DNA of 64,000 bases, from NCBI GenBank assembly GCA_963744935.1, contig CAVUVM010000009.1, forward strand, positions 186,001 through 250,000, in the 5' to 3' direction. Source of the DNA: Bog-473 sp963744935 (GTDB lineage: Bacteria; Actinomycetota; Acidimicrobiia; Acidimicrobiales; RAAP-2). Below are positions 42,418-51,773 of the stretch, piece by piece. The notes below the pieces were generated by a model. It made no database searches. It worked only from the letters and a program-made list of their open reading frames with translations, and was not told the DNA's origin. The position numbers and the translations under genes are program-made. Every line of letters begins with the position of its first letter. Position 1 is the stretch's first letter.

Positions 42418-44019
42418 ATGTCAACAAGCATCGGACGAGGGCGGGGCAGCATGCGACGCGAGCTTCGACGGTGGATGAAGAACCTTGGCCGTATGGCTGC
42501 CATCGGCGCGGCGATGTCGGGGACCGCGGTGACAGTGGCAGCGTGGGGAACAGGTCCCTCAGGTGCCTCAACGTCGGGGAGTCATGGCGGGGCGCTCAAC
42601 GTCGGCTACGACTTCTCCTCGGAGTTCACGAACACCTTTGACCCGGCAAAGAGCCAGAGCGAGTGCGACTCGATCGTCACTGCCCAGATCTACGGATTCC
42701 TTCTCACCCGTAACGCCCAGGACCAGGTCCAGCCTGGCCTCGCCGAGTCCTGGTCCCTGGGCCCGGACAGCCTGACTCTCAACTTGCGGCCAGGGCTCAC
42801 CTTTTCCGACGGCGAGGCCTATGACGCCAACGCCGTGAAGGCGGGGCTCTTGCACAACAAGTCGAACACCATGTTCACCGAGCTCCACGCCATCTCGAGC
42901 ATCGACGTCTTGAGCCCGACCTCGGTCCGTATCAACCTGAGCGACAACAGCGGCGTACGCCTCACCTACGCCTTGACGCAGAGCTCGGGTGAGATCCCTG
43001 CCCCTTCCACGCTCAGCTCGTCCTTCACGAACCCGGTCGGAGCCGGGCCTTTCCAATTCGTCTCCTATCGCGAAGACAGCAGCCTCGACCTGAAGCGCAA
43101 TAGCGACTACTACGACGCATCTGCCTATCGCATCGGTGGCGTCAACTTCATCCAGGTAGGTGCCGGCCCGCCCTCCGTACTGGCACTGCGGTCCGGCTCC
43201 GTCGACCTCGTGCGACTGCAGCCCGATTCCTACACCGCGGTGGCGGGCAACTCCGGGATCGGTGTCGCGTCCCGTCCTTCCACGGACTATCTCCAAATCA
43301 CCTTCCGGTACGCGGGCCCGCTGCTCAACACCAAGGTGCGCCAGGCCATCAACTTGGCCATCAACCGCCAGCAGGTCAATCAGATCGTGCTCGACGGCAG
43401 GGGCCTGGTCGCCACGCAGCCGTTCCCGCCCTTCTCCCCGGTCTACGTCTCGGGTCTGGTCGGCTCCAATCACTACGACCCAGCCAAAGCCAAGGAGCTG
43501 CTGGCCCAAGCCGGTTACCCCCATGGGTTCGGCTTCACCCTGATCATTCCAGGCGGTGGCATTTCCATCGAAGAGCGTCTGGCGGCGCTGGTGCAGGCCG
43601 ATCTTGGTGCCGTCGGGATACGGACAAGCGTCCAGCGAGAGCTCGGGAGTGATCTCTACACCGCGTTCCTCGTTCAAAAGCAGGGCAATGCCCTGGCTGC
43701 TGAGAACACCGACAATCCTTACCCGCCCTTGTTGCTCGGCCAGTTCGCGTCGAACGACTTCGCGGCGGTACAGCTCAACGCGGTCAACCCCACCGTCAAT
43801 TCCATCCTCCAGCAGGCTGACGACTCCACCAATTTGTCCACGATCGACGCCCTCGGTCGAGAGGGGAACAAGGTGGACGTCGATCAAGCGCTGGAAGTGC
43901 CCATCGCCTTCCTTCCTCAGCTTGTGGCATGGAACAAGTCGACCGTGGGTGGCAACGTGCAGGCACCGCTCAACACGTGCGCGCCGAATGACCTTGCCGG
44001 GGTGACCGTCAAAGGCTGA
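42418..44019 (+). CDS. Peptide ABC transporter substrate-binding protein (SBP_bac_5)
   Basis: A 533-residue family-5 binding protein. A basic N-terminus (RRELRRWMKNLGR) precedes a hydrophobic AIGAAMSGTAVTVAAW signal; there is no obvious lipobox cysteine. Family motifs include GLAESWSLGPDSLTLNLRPG and VGAGPFQFVSY. The ATG at 42451 would also give a normal signal peptide. It is the last gene of the importer operon and would capture the ligand for the upstream permeases. Confidence 0.93.
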   Translation: MSTSIGRGRGSMRRELRRWMKNLGRMAAIGAAMSGTAVTVAAWGTGPSGASTSGSHGGALNVGYDFSSEFTNTFDPAKSQSECDSIVTAQIYGFLLTRNAQDQVQPGLAESWSLGPDSLTLNLRPGLTFSDGEAYDANAVKAGLLHNKSNTMFTELHAISSIDVLSPTSVRINLSDNSGVRLTYALTQSSGEIPAPSTLSSSFTNPVGAGPFQFVSYREDSSLDLKRNSDYYDASAYRIGGVNFIQVGAGPPSVLALRSGSVDLVRLQPDSYTAVAGNSGIGVASRPSTDYLQITFRYAGPLLNTKVRQAINLAINRQQVNQIVLDGRGLVATQPFPPFSPVYVSGLVGSNHYDPAKAKELLAQAGYPHGFGFTLIIPGGGISIEERLAALVQADLGAVGIRTSVQRELGSDLYTAFLVQKQGNALAAENTDNPYPPLLLGQFASNDFAAVQLNAVNPTVNSILQQADDSTNLSTIDALGREGNKVDVDQALEVPIAFLPQLVAWNKSTVGGNVQAPLNTCAPNDLAGVTVKG

Positions 44020-44066
44020 CGCCGCACAGTCGCCAGTCGGCCGGTCGGCCGGACGTAACGTGGGCT

Positions 44067-44900
44067 ATGCGCTTCGCCTTCAAGACCTCACCGCAGGACA
44101 CGACCTGGAGCGACATGCTCGCCGTCTGGCAGGCGGCCGACGACATCGAGCTGTTCGAGTCGGGCTGGACCTTCGACCACTTCTACCCGATCTTCTCCGA
44201 CAGCACCGGACCTTGCATGGAGGGCTGGACAACCCTGACGGCGCTGGCCCAGGCGACGACCCGCCTGCGAATGGGGACGCTGGTAACCGGTATCCACTAT
44301 CGCCACCCCGCGATTCTCGCCAACATGGCGACCACCCTCGACATCGTGTCCGCGGGGCGTCTCGAGCTCGGGATCGGGGCCGGGTGGAACGAGGAGGAGT
44401 CGGGGGCCTACGGGATCGAGCTGGGCACGCCGGCCCAGCGCAGCGATCGCTTCGAGGAGGCGTGTGAGGTGATCGTCGGGCTTCTCACGCAAGAGACGAC
44501 CACCTTTCGGGGCGAGTACTACCAGCTCAGCGAGGCCCGCAACGAGCCCAAGCCGATACAGCGACCCCACCCGCCGATCTGCGTCGGAGGCAGCGGTGAG
44601 AAGAGGACGCTGCGCACTGCAGCCCGATTCGCCCAGCACTGGAACTTTGTCGGTGGCACGCCCGAGGACTTCGCCCGCAAGCGCGACATCCTGCATCAGC
44701 ACTGCGAGGACCTCGGCCGCGAACCGGAAGAGATCCTCCTTTCAAGCCACGTCATGTTCACCGGCGATCCGAAGACCACCGCCGAACAGGCCGCCGCGTT
44801 GGCCGACGTCGGCGCCGAGCTGGGCATCGTCTACCTCCGACCGCCCCTCGATCCTGGAGTGCTCGAGCCCCTCGCCATCGCCTTGCGCGAGCTCTCGTGA
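44067..44900 (+). CDS. F420-type LLM-class oxidoreductase
   Basis: A 277-residue luciferase-like monooxygenase-fold protein. Typical F420-binding LLM segments are ESGWTFDHFYPIF, LRMGTLVTGIHYRHPAILANM and RLELGIGAGWNEEE, similar to the TIGR03560 type. It would act on a small molecule with F420 as cofactor; the substrate is unknown. It follows the importer operon by 47 bases. Confidence 0.92.
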   Translation: MRFAFKTSPQDTTWSDMLAVWQAADDIELFESGWTFDHFYPIFSDSTGPCMEGWTTLTALAQATTRLRMGTLVTGIHYRHPAILANMATTLDIVSAGRLELGIGAGWNEEESGAYGIELGTPAQRSDRFEEACEVIVGLLTQETTTFRGEYYQLSEARNEPKPIQRPHPPICVGGSGEKRTLRTAARFAQHWNFVGGTPEDFARKRDILHQHCEDLGREPEEILLSSHVMFTGDPKTTAEQAAALADVGAELGIVYLRPPLDPGVLEPLAIALRELS

Positions 44901-44950
44901 CGAGGACGACTCCTCACCTCGACCGAGCAAGTGCGACAGAGGTGAATACG

Positions 44951-46075
44951 TCAGCTGTTACGACAGGAGTCGTTCCACGGCTGCTCGCCATCGGCGTCGT
45001 AGAGCGCGATGGCGAGGTCGTCCTGCTCGGCCGGTGACGCCTCGTTCGGAGGGACGTTGATGAGCTGGGGCATGCCCGCCAGCTGGGCCGCCTCGTTCCA
45101 TGTCGCCTGACTGAATTGGAAACCGCCCATGTACGTGCCTCCCGGCGAGACCGCCCCGTAGTTGCCGCTCGACTCGGCCTGCAGGACGCACTGGAGGAAA
45201 GGGGGCAGCGACGGGTCGCCGGAGGACGTGCTGACCGCGATCACCTGTACCGCGGTGGAGGCTGCGGAAGCCGCAGGTTGTGTTGTGCTCGCCGTAGCCC
45301 GGCTCGCCGCGGCCTGTGCCGCCCGGACCGCTGCCGCGGCGGCCGCGGCCTGTGCCGCCCGGACCGCTGCCGCGGCGGCCGCGGCCTGTGCCGCCTGCTG
45401 CTGGGCCACCACCACGGCAAGCTGGCCCGTGACCTCGGACTGCTTCGACTCGAGTTCTACCTCGGTCTGGTGTGCGGCACTGGTCAACGTCGCTTCCTGG
45501 TTGGTGGTCGCTTGGTCCTGTGCCTCTTGTTGCTCAAGGGTGGCCCGTTCAGACCGCAATCCGCTCTGATCGATCTGAAGAGCGTCGATGGTAAGGGTGA
45601 TATCACCGCTTGCCACTTCTTCGTACTCCGCTCTCACAACCGCTTTGTCCGGGTCCCCCCCGAACAGGGAGATGTTTCCGTCGGACTGCGAGCCCGAGTT
45701 GACGTAGGCGGAAACCGCTTCGGTCTGGAGCCGATTGCGATCGCGACTCACCCGGCTGACGTCGGCTTGGATCCGATCCTCACTCGATGCGATCTCCGTC
45801 TCGTCCCGTTGGACCTTGGCGGTATCGACGCCGTACTGCTGTTGGTACGTGCCGATCTGGAGCTGCTCGAGCACGAGATCCTGGGCGATCTGAGTGGCTT
45901 GTGCTTTGAGGTCGGACACTTGGTCGGCCGCGACAGGTCCCGGAGGCACGACGACCGTTGCGGTGGTCGCGGTTACGAGAGTCAGGCCCATCATTCCCGC
46001 CGCAATTCCGGCGAACCTCCGTACTCGGCATCGGAGACCTGGCCTCGTCGTCGGGTCTTTATCGACGCCGATCAC
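44951..46075 (-). CDS. Secreted coiled-coil protein with Rpf-like transglycosylase domain
   Basis: A 374-residue exported protein. A signal peptide (hydrophobic GIAAGMMGLTLVTATTATVVV) is followed by a coiled coil of about 190 residues rich in Q, E and A, an alanine-rich hinge with a duplicated 12-residue unit, and a C-terminal lysozyme-like domain (CVLQAESSGNYGAVSPGG, then GGFQFSQATW) with the catalytic glutamate in QAESSGNY. This resembles resuscitation-promoting factors and RipA-like wall hydrolases. It probably cuts peptidoglycan at division or regrowth. It is transcribed alone. Confidence 0.88.
   Translation of the reverse strand: MIGVDKDPTTRPGLRCRVRRFAGIAAGMMGLTLVTATTATVVVPPGPVAADQVSDLKAQATQIAQDLVLEQLQIGTYQQQYGVDTAKVQRDETEIASSEDRIQADVSRVSRDRNRLQTEAVSAYVNSGSQSDGNISLFGGDPDKAVVRAEYEEVASGDITLTIDALQIDQSGLRSERATLEQQEAQDQATTNQEATLTSAAHQTEVELESKQSEVTGQLAVVVAQQQAAQAAAAAAAVRAAQAAAAAAAVRAAQAAASRATASTTQPAASAASTAVQVIAVSTSSGDPSLPPFLQCVLQAESSGNYGAVSPGGTYMGGFQFSQATWNEAAQLAGMPQLINVPPNEASPAEQDDLAIALYDADGEQPWNDSCRNS
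45309..45395. repeat. 36-bp tandem repeat in the transglycosylase gene hinge
   Basis: Two exact 36-bp copies (45309-45344 and 45345-45380) and a third partial copy (45381-45395) encode the alanine-rich hinge. In-frame recombination would lengthen or shorten the hinge by 12 residues. Confidence 0.88.
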
Positions 46076-46254
46076 GATTGAAGAACGTTTAGTCGCTCCT
46101 GCATGGACCGTGCAACCCTAGGCGTCACTGGACACAGCGAAACCGTGCCTGGCGGCCCCAGAATCGGGGAATTCTTTTTCATCGGACGACCTGGAACTCT
46201 TCAGACGCTTTCACAAGGGCCCGCTCGCTCTCGACAGCGTGCAGACTGCGTCAC

Positions 46255-46563
46255 ATGCGACTGGAGATCCATGTCCGACCCAATGCAGCAACACCTGCTG
46301 TCGGCGGGGACTTCGACGGCGCACTGATCGTCCGGGTCGTCGAGCCAGCGGAGGGCGGACGAGCGACTGAGGCTGCCCTGAAGGCAGTGGCGGCGGCGAT
46401 TCATGCACCACGTCGCTCAGTGAGCCTCCTGAGAGGCCAGCGGCATCGCCGGAAACTGGTTGAAATCCAGGTCTCTCCTCTGGACGCTCGGCGCATCGAG
46501 AACGCGTTGGACCGGTTGCGTTCCGCACCCGGACCCGGCGGATTGGTACAGTCGAGCGAATGA
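46255..46563 (+). CDS. DUF167 (YggU-like) family protein
   Basis: A 102-residue protein with MRLEIHVRPNAATPAVGGDFDGALIVRV and the central EAALKAVAAAI helix, followed by SVSLLRGQRHRRKLVEI, the arrangement of the DUF167/UPF0235 fold. Function is unknown throughout the family. Its stop is 1 base from the end of the convergent secreted-protein gene. Confidence 0.88.
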   Translation: MRLEIHVRPNAATPAVGGDFDGALIVRVVEPAEGGRATEAALKAVAAAIHAPRRSVSLLRGQRHRRKLVEIQVSPLDARRIENALDRLRSAPGPGGLVQSSE

Positions 46564-46564
46564 T

Positions 46565-47411
46565 CTAGATCGTCAAAGCGACGATGACAGCGGCACTGTC
46601 CAACCATTGGGCCGAAGCCTGCGAGACAGTAGTCGTCTGCACACGCGCATCGTCGGCCACCAAAGCGGAGAAGGTGCCCGGCTGGTACTCCTGTCCGTTG
46701 CCCCAGACCGAGACCAAGTCGAAGTGATGCGACACCTGGTACTGATTGGGTGGGTACTCGCTACCGTCCGTCTCCGCGACAAGAACGAGATCGCCACCGT
46801 CGCGGGTGGCCTCGGACGTGGCAACTCTGATCGACATCCCGCCGACGACACTGGCGTACCCGCTCGCGTCGACCGCGGAGCTTTCGCCGGTGCCCGTGAT
46901 CTCCCACGTGAAGATGGTGCACGAGACGTCGTCGTTGCCTTTCGGGACCTGTCCCAACGTGACGGAAGCGATGCCACCCGGATTGTCTGGCCGGTAGTAG
47001 ATGGCCACCTCGAGCCCGCCGTCGATCCCGCCGGTGTGCTTCTTCGCTTTTTCCCAGCCGGACGGAGAGGTCAGCTTCGGGACCGCCATTCCGCCGTTCA
47101 GGACCCCACAGAGCACCGCGGCAACGAGCAGGTCGCCCCGGCGCGTCGGCTTCGCGAAGGACGCCGGCGGGAGTTGCTCTCCGCCGGCTATGTCGTCGTC
47201 GCTGCTCTGACAGGTATCGGCGACGCTTACGGCTGAATCACCGGGAAGGTCGACGGGAGTTGTGGTCGCACTGACGCAGGGCGCCGGGGCCGTGGCGGCG
47301 ACCGCCGCACCTGCGAGTGGCCCGCTCGCCGGCACCGTCTGCGAACCCCAAGAGGCAGCACAGGCCCAGGGGCGCGATCACGGACAGCACTTTGCGTGCG
47401 ACCGTGGGCAC
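46565..47411 (-). pseudogene. Frameshifted secreted protein of unknown function
   Basis: A GTG (47411) with a good GGAGGT site 9 bases upstream opens a signal peptide (VARKVLSVIAPLGLCCLLG). That frame does not continue into the following gene body. The body (about 250 residues, from VPASGPLAGA) is in the next frame and contains a beta-rich domain with WEKAKKHTGGIDGGLEVAIYYRP and TFSALVADDA. Removing one base in the GGGG run at 47346-47349 would join them. Either the gene is broken, or this is a sequencing or assembly error. Function of the body is unknown. Confidence 0.65.
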
Positions 47412-47642
47412 GATTGTGACACCTCCCGTGAAGTTCAGTCAGCCCGCCCCCACAGTCAGCCAACCGCGAGCGCACCAATCCTAAGTCGGAATCAGTAATG
47501 GCCGCACTTCCGGTTGCGAGCACGTCACAGAGTCGTCACATCTCTGACGGCAGGGACATGCGCCCGTCGCCGCCGTGCCCGAGCTGGCGCCGGCGGCACG
47601 CGGTGACGCCGAGGTCTAGGCTTCCTACGACGTTCTCCCAGC

Positions 47643-48134
47643 GTGAACGACGACGTGAACGATGTGAGCGAGAGAGTGGGGGCGGAGCCCGTGGACGGGT
47701 ACGTAGTGCGCAGCGCGCCTGGCTGGACATGGAAGGGGAACGGCCGCGACAACGATGGACGCTTTGACTTCCTCGTTTCGGAAGTCGCATATGGCACAGG
47801 CCCGCCCCTGCATGTGCACGCCACACAGGAAGACACCTTCTACGTCCTCGACGGCGTACTCAGCGTCCAGCTCGGCAACGACGTCGCCGAGCTAGGTCCG
47901 GGCGACTTCGGGACAGCCCCGCCAGGCGTCCCACACTCCTTCACCAATGCTCAAGCCGACCAAGCATGTAGGGCGATCAACCTCATGACACCGGGTATCG
48001 GCTTCGACCGCTACATCGATCAAATCGAGAGCGTCGCCGCGTCCGGCGATCTTGATGCACTGGAGCGGCTCCACGCGCAGTACGGCGTCTCGATCGTCGG
48101 CCCGAGCTTGGCCGAGCGCCTCGAGTTGTCGTAG
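47643..48134 (+). CDS. Cupin-domain protein
   Basis: A 163-residue protein with a GTG start and a single cupin core: TGPPLHVHATQEDTFYVLDG (motif 1, with HxH and E) and GDFGTAPPGVPHSFTNA (motif 2). It likely binds a metal and a small ligand. No catalytic assignment is possible. Ends 7 bases from a convergent small gene. Confidence 0.9.
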   Translation: MNDDVNDVSERVGAEPVDGYVVRSAPGWTWKGNGRDNDGRFDFLVSEVAYGTGPPLHVHATQEDTFYVLDGVLSVQLGNDVAELGPGDFGTAPPGVPHSFTNAQADQACRAINLMTPGIGFDRYIDQIESVAASGDLDALERLHAQYGVSIVGPSLAERLELS

Positions 48135-48141
48135 GACCTCA

Positions 48142-48360
48142 TCACGGCCGCTCGTCGACCTCGGTGACGTACACCCACGAATCAACGTGTGCGCTGTGGC
48201 GCTTCACCACGATGGGGCTGGCTTTCGACGATGACAGCTCGCGAGCCCTTGCTTCAGCGGTGTCGTCACCACTGAACTCACCGGTGTCTACAACGGCGTC
48301 ACCCGGTTGGGAGAACTGGTAGCGCCAGAGTTTTCCAGAAGACGGTTCTGCCTCGGTCAT
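48142..48360 (-). CDS. Hypothetical small acidic protein
   Basis: A 72-residue protein from the ATG at 48360. The sequence is a beta-rich soluble stretch (KLWRYQFSQPGDAVVDTGEFSG) followed by a helix and a VDSWVYVTEVDE end. The pattern looks coding (no stops, balanced residues), but I do not recognise a family. It lies convergent to the cupin gene. Confidence 0.6.
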   Translation of the reverse strand: MTEAEPSSGKLWRYQFSQPGDAVVDTGEFSGDDTAEARARELSSSKASPIVVKRHSAHVDSWVYVTEVDERP

Positions 48361-48454
48361 GTCTTGGACACTACCGACTGCGGTCCCGATATTCGACGCA
48401 CGCCGGCCGAATTCCGGAGGCGATGGCGGCAACCCGGCACGCAAAAGCTAGGCT

Positions 48455-48787
48455 ATGGACACGTATTACGGTCACGCTTCCTGGATCGCCCTGGTGGTCT
48501 TTTTCGGTCTCTTCGCGATGCGGGCGCTCTCCTCTCAGCGCCGCCGCAGGGGTCCGCGAAGAAGCTCACCTCCCGCGAGTTCGTTCACCGACCCCAATTT
48601 TTCAAGTCATGCATCTGATGTCGTCGATGCTCCGCCCGGCGGAGTCACATTCACGGGGATCGCTCCGGGTTGGCTGACCGACCCCTCGGGTCGACATGAG
48701 CAGCGGTACTGGTCGGGGTCTGAATGGACGGAGCACGTCACAGACGGCGGCGTACCCAGCACTGATCCACCTCCTGGCAATCATTAG
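48455..48787 (+). CDS. Membrane protein with DUF2510 domain
   Basis: A 110-residue protein. One N-terminal helix (WIALVVFFGLFAMRAL) is followed by a basic, disordered linker and the C-terminal DUF2510 motif GWLTDPSGRHEQRYWSGSEWTEHV. DUF2510 is a short actinobacterial module that commonly sits at one end of membrane proteins. Function unknown. Confidence 0.85.
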   Translation: MDTYYGHASWIALVVFFGLFAMRALSSQRRRRGPRRSSPPASSFTDPNFSSHASDVVDAPPGGVTFTGIAPGWLTDPSGRHEQRYWSGSEWTEHVTDGGVPSTDPPPGNH

Positions 48788-49277
48788 CGGATGAGGCTCG
48801 CAAGAACGCGGTTTATGGTGAGTAGATCGGAACCGCGTGAAACGAGCCGCTCGATACCGCGCTTCCGCCGTGGCTAACCGGACGGTTGTTGTCGGCAATA
48901 GGAGCTGCCATAGGAGGCGCCCAGACGATCGAGGCGCTCCCGTGAACGGCGTCGATCCCATCTGAGGTAGCAGTGAAGCATGCGCTCTTGGCGGGTCGTA
49001 GTCTCTCCTGAGACTGCCGCTGTTCGTCGGTGCGTAGCCGATCGGCACAACAGGTACAGCCGCCCACCCTCCAGAGCTGCACTTCATCGGCAAGACAGCG
49101 AGTAAGACGGACGTCTCGCCCGGGCTACTCATCACACAAGCACACGGACGGCTCCGGCGCGGCATCAATACCTCGCAGTTCCGCTATCTTCCTCACCGAA
49201 GCCAGCCAGGATCCGAATGAATCGCCTCTAGCCGATCGGGCTTGGGAGACCTCCCCCTTCTAGAAGGACGTGTGTGA
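48788..49277. other. Long non-coding or degenerate stretch before the cyclophilin gene
   Basis: About 490 bases with no gene I can support. On the minus strand, 48813-49082 has a 90-codon open frame whose last part (ATSDGIDAVHGSAS) has balanced composition and could be a gene remnant, but no start or family is apparent. The base composition is less GC-rich than in the first half of the window. Confidence 0.4.
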
Positions 49278-50513
49278 GTGAGAAAGCCGACTCTGAATCT
49301 CGTCGTCGCGGCAAGCATCGGCGCAATAGTTGTCGTGGTCGTTGGGTCGATCTTCGTGGTGCCTGCCTCGGCGACGACTTCCTCGGCGCCGAGGCTATCG
49401 ACCAGCGTGCTCGTTCCCGCATCTGCTGCCAAGGAAGCGGGATTCACGAAAGTCGTCGACGCTCCCTCCACCTCAACGAACACCGGCGTTACCGGGTGTC
49501 CCTTTGGAGCCCAAGCGGCATACGAGAGCGCATCCGGAAACCTCGGGTTGGAGTCTGAGGTGCTCTACTGCGAATCAGCGGCAGATGCTGAAGCGCTGTT
49601 GAAGGGTCTCGAATCCAGCGGCAAGGCGCAAGCGGGTCTAAGCCCTCCGAAGAACCTCGGTTCGACAGCCATCGAGCGGTTGGGGTCGGATTCGACCTAC
49701 GTCATGGCCTGGCGCCACGGCACCGGATTCGAGCTGACCGCCCTGTCCACGGACCTCTCCTCGAGTTCCAGTACAAGTACCACCTCGGGGAGACCGGTGC
49801 CGCTTTCCGCGCACGACAAGCAGGTGCTGGCAAATGCAGCGACACAACAGAGTGCGAGATTCACGAACGTAACGGTTTCCTCAGGAAACAGCGGTTCAGC
49901 GGCCGATGCGAAGGCGCAGGCAGCCGCAAACGCAACTTCGGTGGCCGCAGGCTGTCCAAAGAATCCCGCAGCGGCGTTGCACAAGCCGAAGTGGAGCAGC
50001 GAACCGGCCACGATCATCGATGCCGCCAAGGCCTATACCGCCACGGTGAAGACCGACGTGGGCACATTCGTCATTGCGCTCGATGCAAAGGATGCGCCCC
50101 AAACCGTCAACAACTTCGTCTTTCTGGCTCAGCACGGTTTCTTCCACTGCGTGATCTTCCATCGGGTCATCCCGGGGTTCGTGGATCAAACGGGGGACCC
50201 TACCGGGACGGGGAGCGGCGGCCCGGGGTACACCATCCCCGACGAGTTGCCCGCGAAGGCATCGAATCCTGCCGACCAGTACCCGCTCGGATCCGTGGCC
50301 ATGGCCAACACCGGCCAACCGCATAGCGGCGGCAGCCAGTGGTTCATCGTCGCCGGCGCGCAGGGCGAATCGCTAACGAATTCGTACTCCTTGTTCGGTC
50401 ATGTCACCTCGGGGATGAGCGTTGTCGAAAAGATCAATGCGCAAGGAAGCGCCTCAGGGGTCCCTCCCGACGTCACCCACCGGATGCTGAAAGTCACCAT
50501 CACCTCGTCTTGA
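49278..50513 (+). CDS. Secreted cyclophilin-type peptidyl-prolyl isomerase
   Basis: A 411-residue protein with a GTG start. An N-terminal signal (LVVAASIGAIVVVVVGSIFVVP) is followed by an unknown region (about 35-240) and a cyclophilin domain (about 255-411). The domain has FVFLAQHGFFHCVIFHRVIPGF with the catalytic arginine in FHRV, and GGSQWFIVAG. It would fold or isomerise proline bonds outside the membrane. The N-terminal region contains a Ser/Thr linker (DLSSSSSTSTTSG) and two cysteines (VTGCPFG, VLYCES) that could form a disulfide. Confidence 0.9.
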   Translation: MRKPTLNLVVAASIGAIVVVVVGSIFVVPASATTSSAPRLSTSVLVPASAAKEAGFTKVVDAPSTSTNTGVTGCPFGAQAAYESASGNLGLESEVLYCESAADAEALLKGLESSGKAQAGLSPPKNLGSTAIERLGSDSTYVMAWRHGTGFELTALSTDLSSSSSTSTTSGRPVPLSAHDKQVLANAATQQSARFTNVTVSSGNSGSAADAKAQAAANATSVAAGCPKNPAAALHKPKWSSEPATIIDAAKAYTATVKTDVGTFVIALDAKDAPQTVNNFVFLAQHGFFHCVIFHRVIPGFVDQTGDPTGTGSGGPGYTIPDELPAKASNPADQYPLGSVAMANTGQPHSGGSQWFIVAGAQGESLTNSYSLFGHVTSGMSVVEKINAQGSASGVPPDVTHRMLKVTITSS

Positions 50514-50659
50514 CGTTGCGGCGCGGCGGACTCTTACGAGTCCATGTGCGACGCCTTGAGGCCACGAAGGCGACAACGCGGACCCACCAAGACTGACGGA
50601 TCCGGGCGCCTGATCTGTGTTCTCTCAAGTCTGGAGGCCGCTTGCTGAGGTTCAGACTG

Positions 50660-50839
50660 ATGGGCAACCCGAGGGTTCGAACGGCTGCCTTTGGGGTGAT
50701 CGTGGTGGCGACGGTCGTGTTGTTGTCGGTGCCCGTCGTGGCGGCCTTTTCCAGGCTGACGTCCATTCCCCTGGGACGGGGCTCGGCCACCATCTCGTGG
50801 ACGGGAAAGAACTTCGCCGGGTCGGTGACGCCGATCTGA
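50660..50839 (+). CDS. Possible small membrane protein
   Basis: A 59-residue open frame from the ATG at 50660 with one hydrophobic helix (AAFGVIVVATVVLLSVPVVAAF) and a short polar tail. A TTG at 50642 is an alternative start. Composition fits a signal peptide or single-span protein. It ends 2 bases before the convergent DUF7002 gene. No family recognised. Confidence 0.4.
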   Translation: MGNPRVRTAAFGVIVVATVVLLSVPVVAAFSRLTSIPLGRGSATISWTGKNFAGSVTPI

Positions 50840-50841
50840 CG

Positions 50842-51471
50842 CTAAGTCAATGTCTGGCGGCGACCATCTCGAAAGGATCGCTCAGCACGAAAGACTGGTG
50901 AGAGGTCGTCGAATCCGCCGAGGATCGTCGCTTCAGTCGGCTTTCGGTCAGTGAAACGCCAGAGTGGTGCGAAGGCGTCCGCTGTCTTTTGTGCACCACT
51001 TCGCCGAGCGATAGCACCGGTGTTCTGGCTCGTGAGCTCAAGACGCAGCCCGGCTGTCTCAAGGAATTTGAGGGGTGAGAGCCAAATCACGTCCTGAGCT
51101 CCGTCGATCTGGACATATTTGTCCAGGAATTTGCGCATCGACGTCTCATCGGTGAAGAAATAGACGCGCTGGTTCAAGAGGCGGATCCAATCGCTGACGT
51201 CGAGTCCGCCATCCAGGAGTGATTTCAGGTCTCGACGGGCGAAGAGCGGGCCCTGGTCTCTGAGAATGACGTCTTCGCCGCACACGCTCAGGCGAACGGA
51301 CTCCCGACGAGGTTCTGTGAGCAGACTTTGGCGTTCCTCTTCGGTCAGATCACCTTCCAAGATCAACTGCTCGGCCGTCCGGAATCCGTGCCTCGTAATT
51401 TGCTCCCAGACGCCGACCGGACCGACGTGACAGATCACCTTGCAACGGCTGAGAAACTGCTCTGGTGTCAT
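50842..51471 (-). CDS. DUF7002-like protein
   Basis: A 209-residue soluble protein from the ATG at 51471. The sequence features ICHVGPVGVWEQITRHGF, SVRLSVCGEDVILRDQGPL, WIRLLNQRVYFFTD and DVIWLSPLKFLET, which I associate with the poorly described DUF7002 family (assignment from memory). The arrangement of HVGP and VYFF resembles ADP-ribosyltransferase-like folds, but this is only a suggestion. Longer in-frame extensions upstream look non-coding. Confidence 0.65.
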   Translation of the reverse strand: MTPEQFLSRCKVICHVGPVGVWEQITRHGFRTAEQLILEGDLTEEERQSLLTEPRRESVRLSVCGEDVILRDQGPLFARRDLKSLLDGGLDVSDWIRLLNQRVYFFTDETSMRKFLDKYVQIDGAQDVIWLSPLKFLETAGLRLELTSQNTGAIARRSGAQKTADAFAPLWRFTDRKPTEATILGGFDDLSPVFRAERSFRDGRRQTLT

Positions 51472-51773
51472 CGCCTTGAAGGATCGCACAGTTCCCGGGT
51501 CCCGGCCGAGCTGCGCGCGCGCCTGATGAACAAGGCGGGGGACTCTTTGCACTCTTGAAACGTCGAGAAATTCTGGGCCATCTCGGCAGGTCAAATCAGT
51601 TGCCCAGGTGATGCTGCACATGTACGCTCGCAAGAAGGGTCGTTTTCTACATCAGAGAGCGAGCACGGCTGGCGCGGAGGAGCCAGGCGGTAACGATCGT
51701 GTTTTCGGCTTCCGAGCGAGTCTCGATTCTCGACTCCTCAGCGTGGCCTCCCCAAATCGATAAAGGAGTTTCC
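51472..51773. other. Intergenic region between divergent DUF7002 and SHOCT genes
   Basis: About 300 bases with no supported gene. The right part contains the ribosome-binding site AAAGGAG (51762-51768) of the SHOCT gene. I see no clear promoter hexamers or hairpins. Confidence 0.5.

Noticed and set aside
37282..45395. Short tandem repeats as possible CRISPR arrays
   Set aside because: The 9-bp and 36-bp repeats are contiguous with no spacers and encode in-frame peptide repeats.
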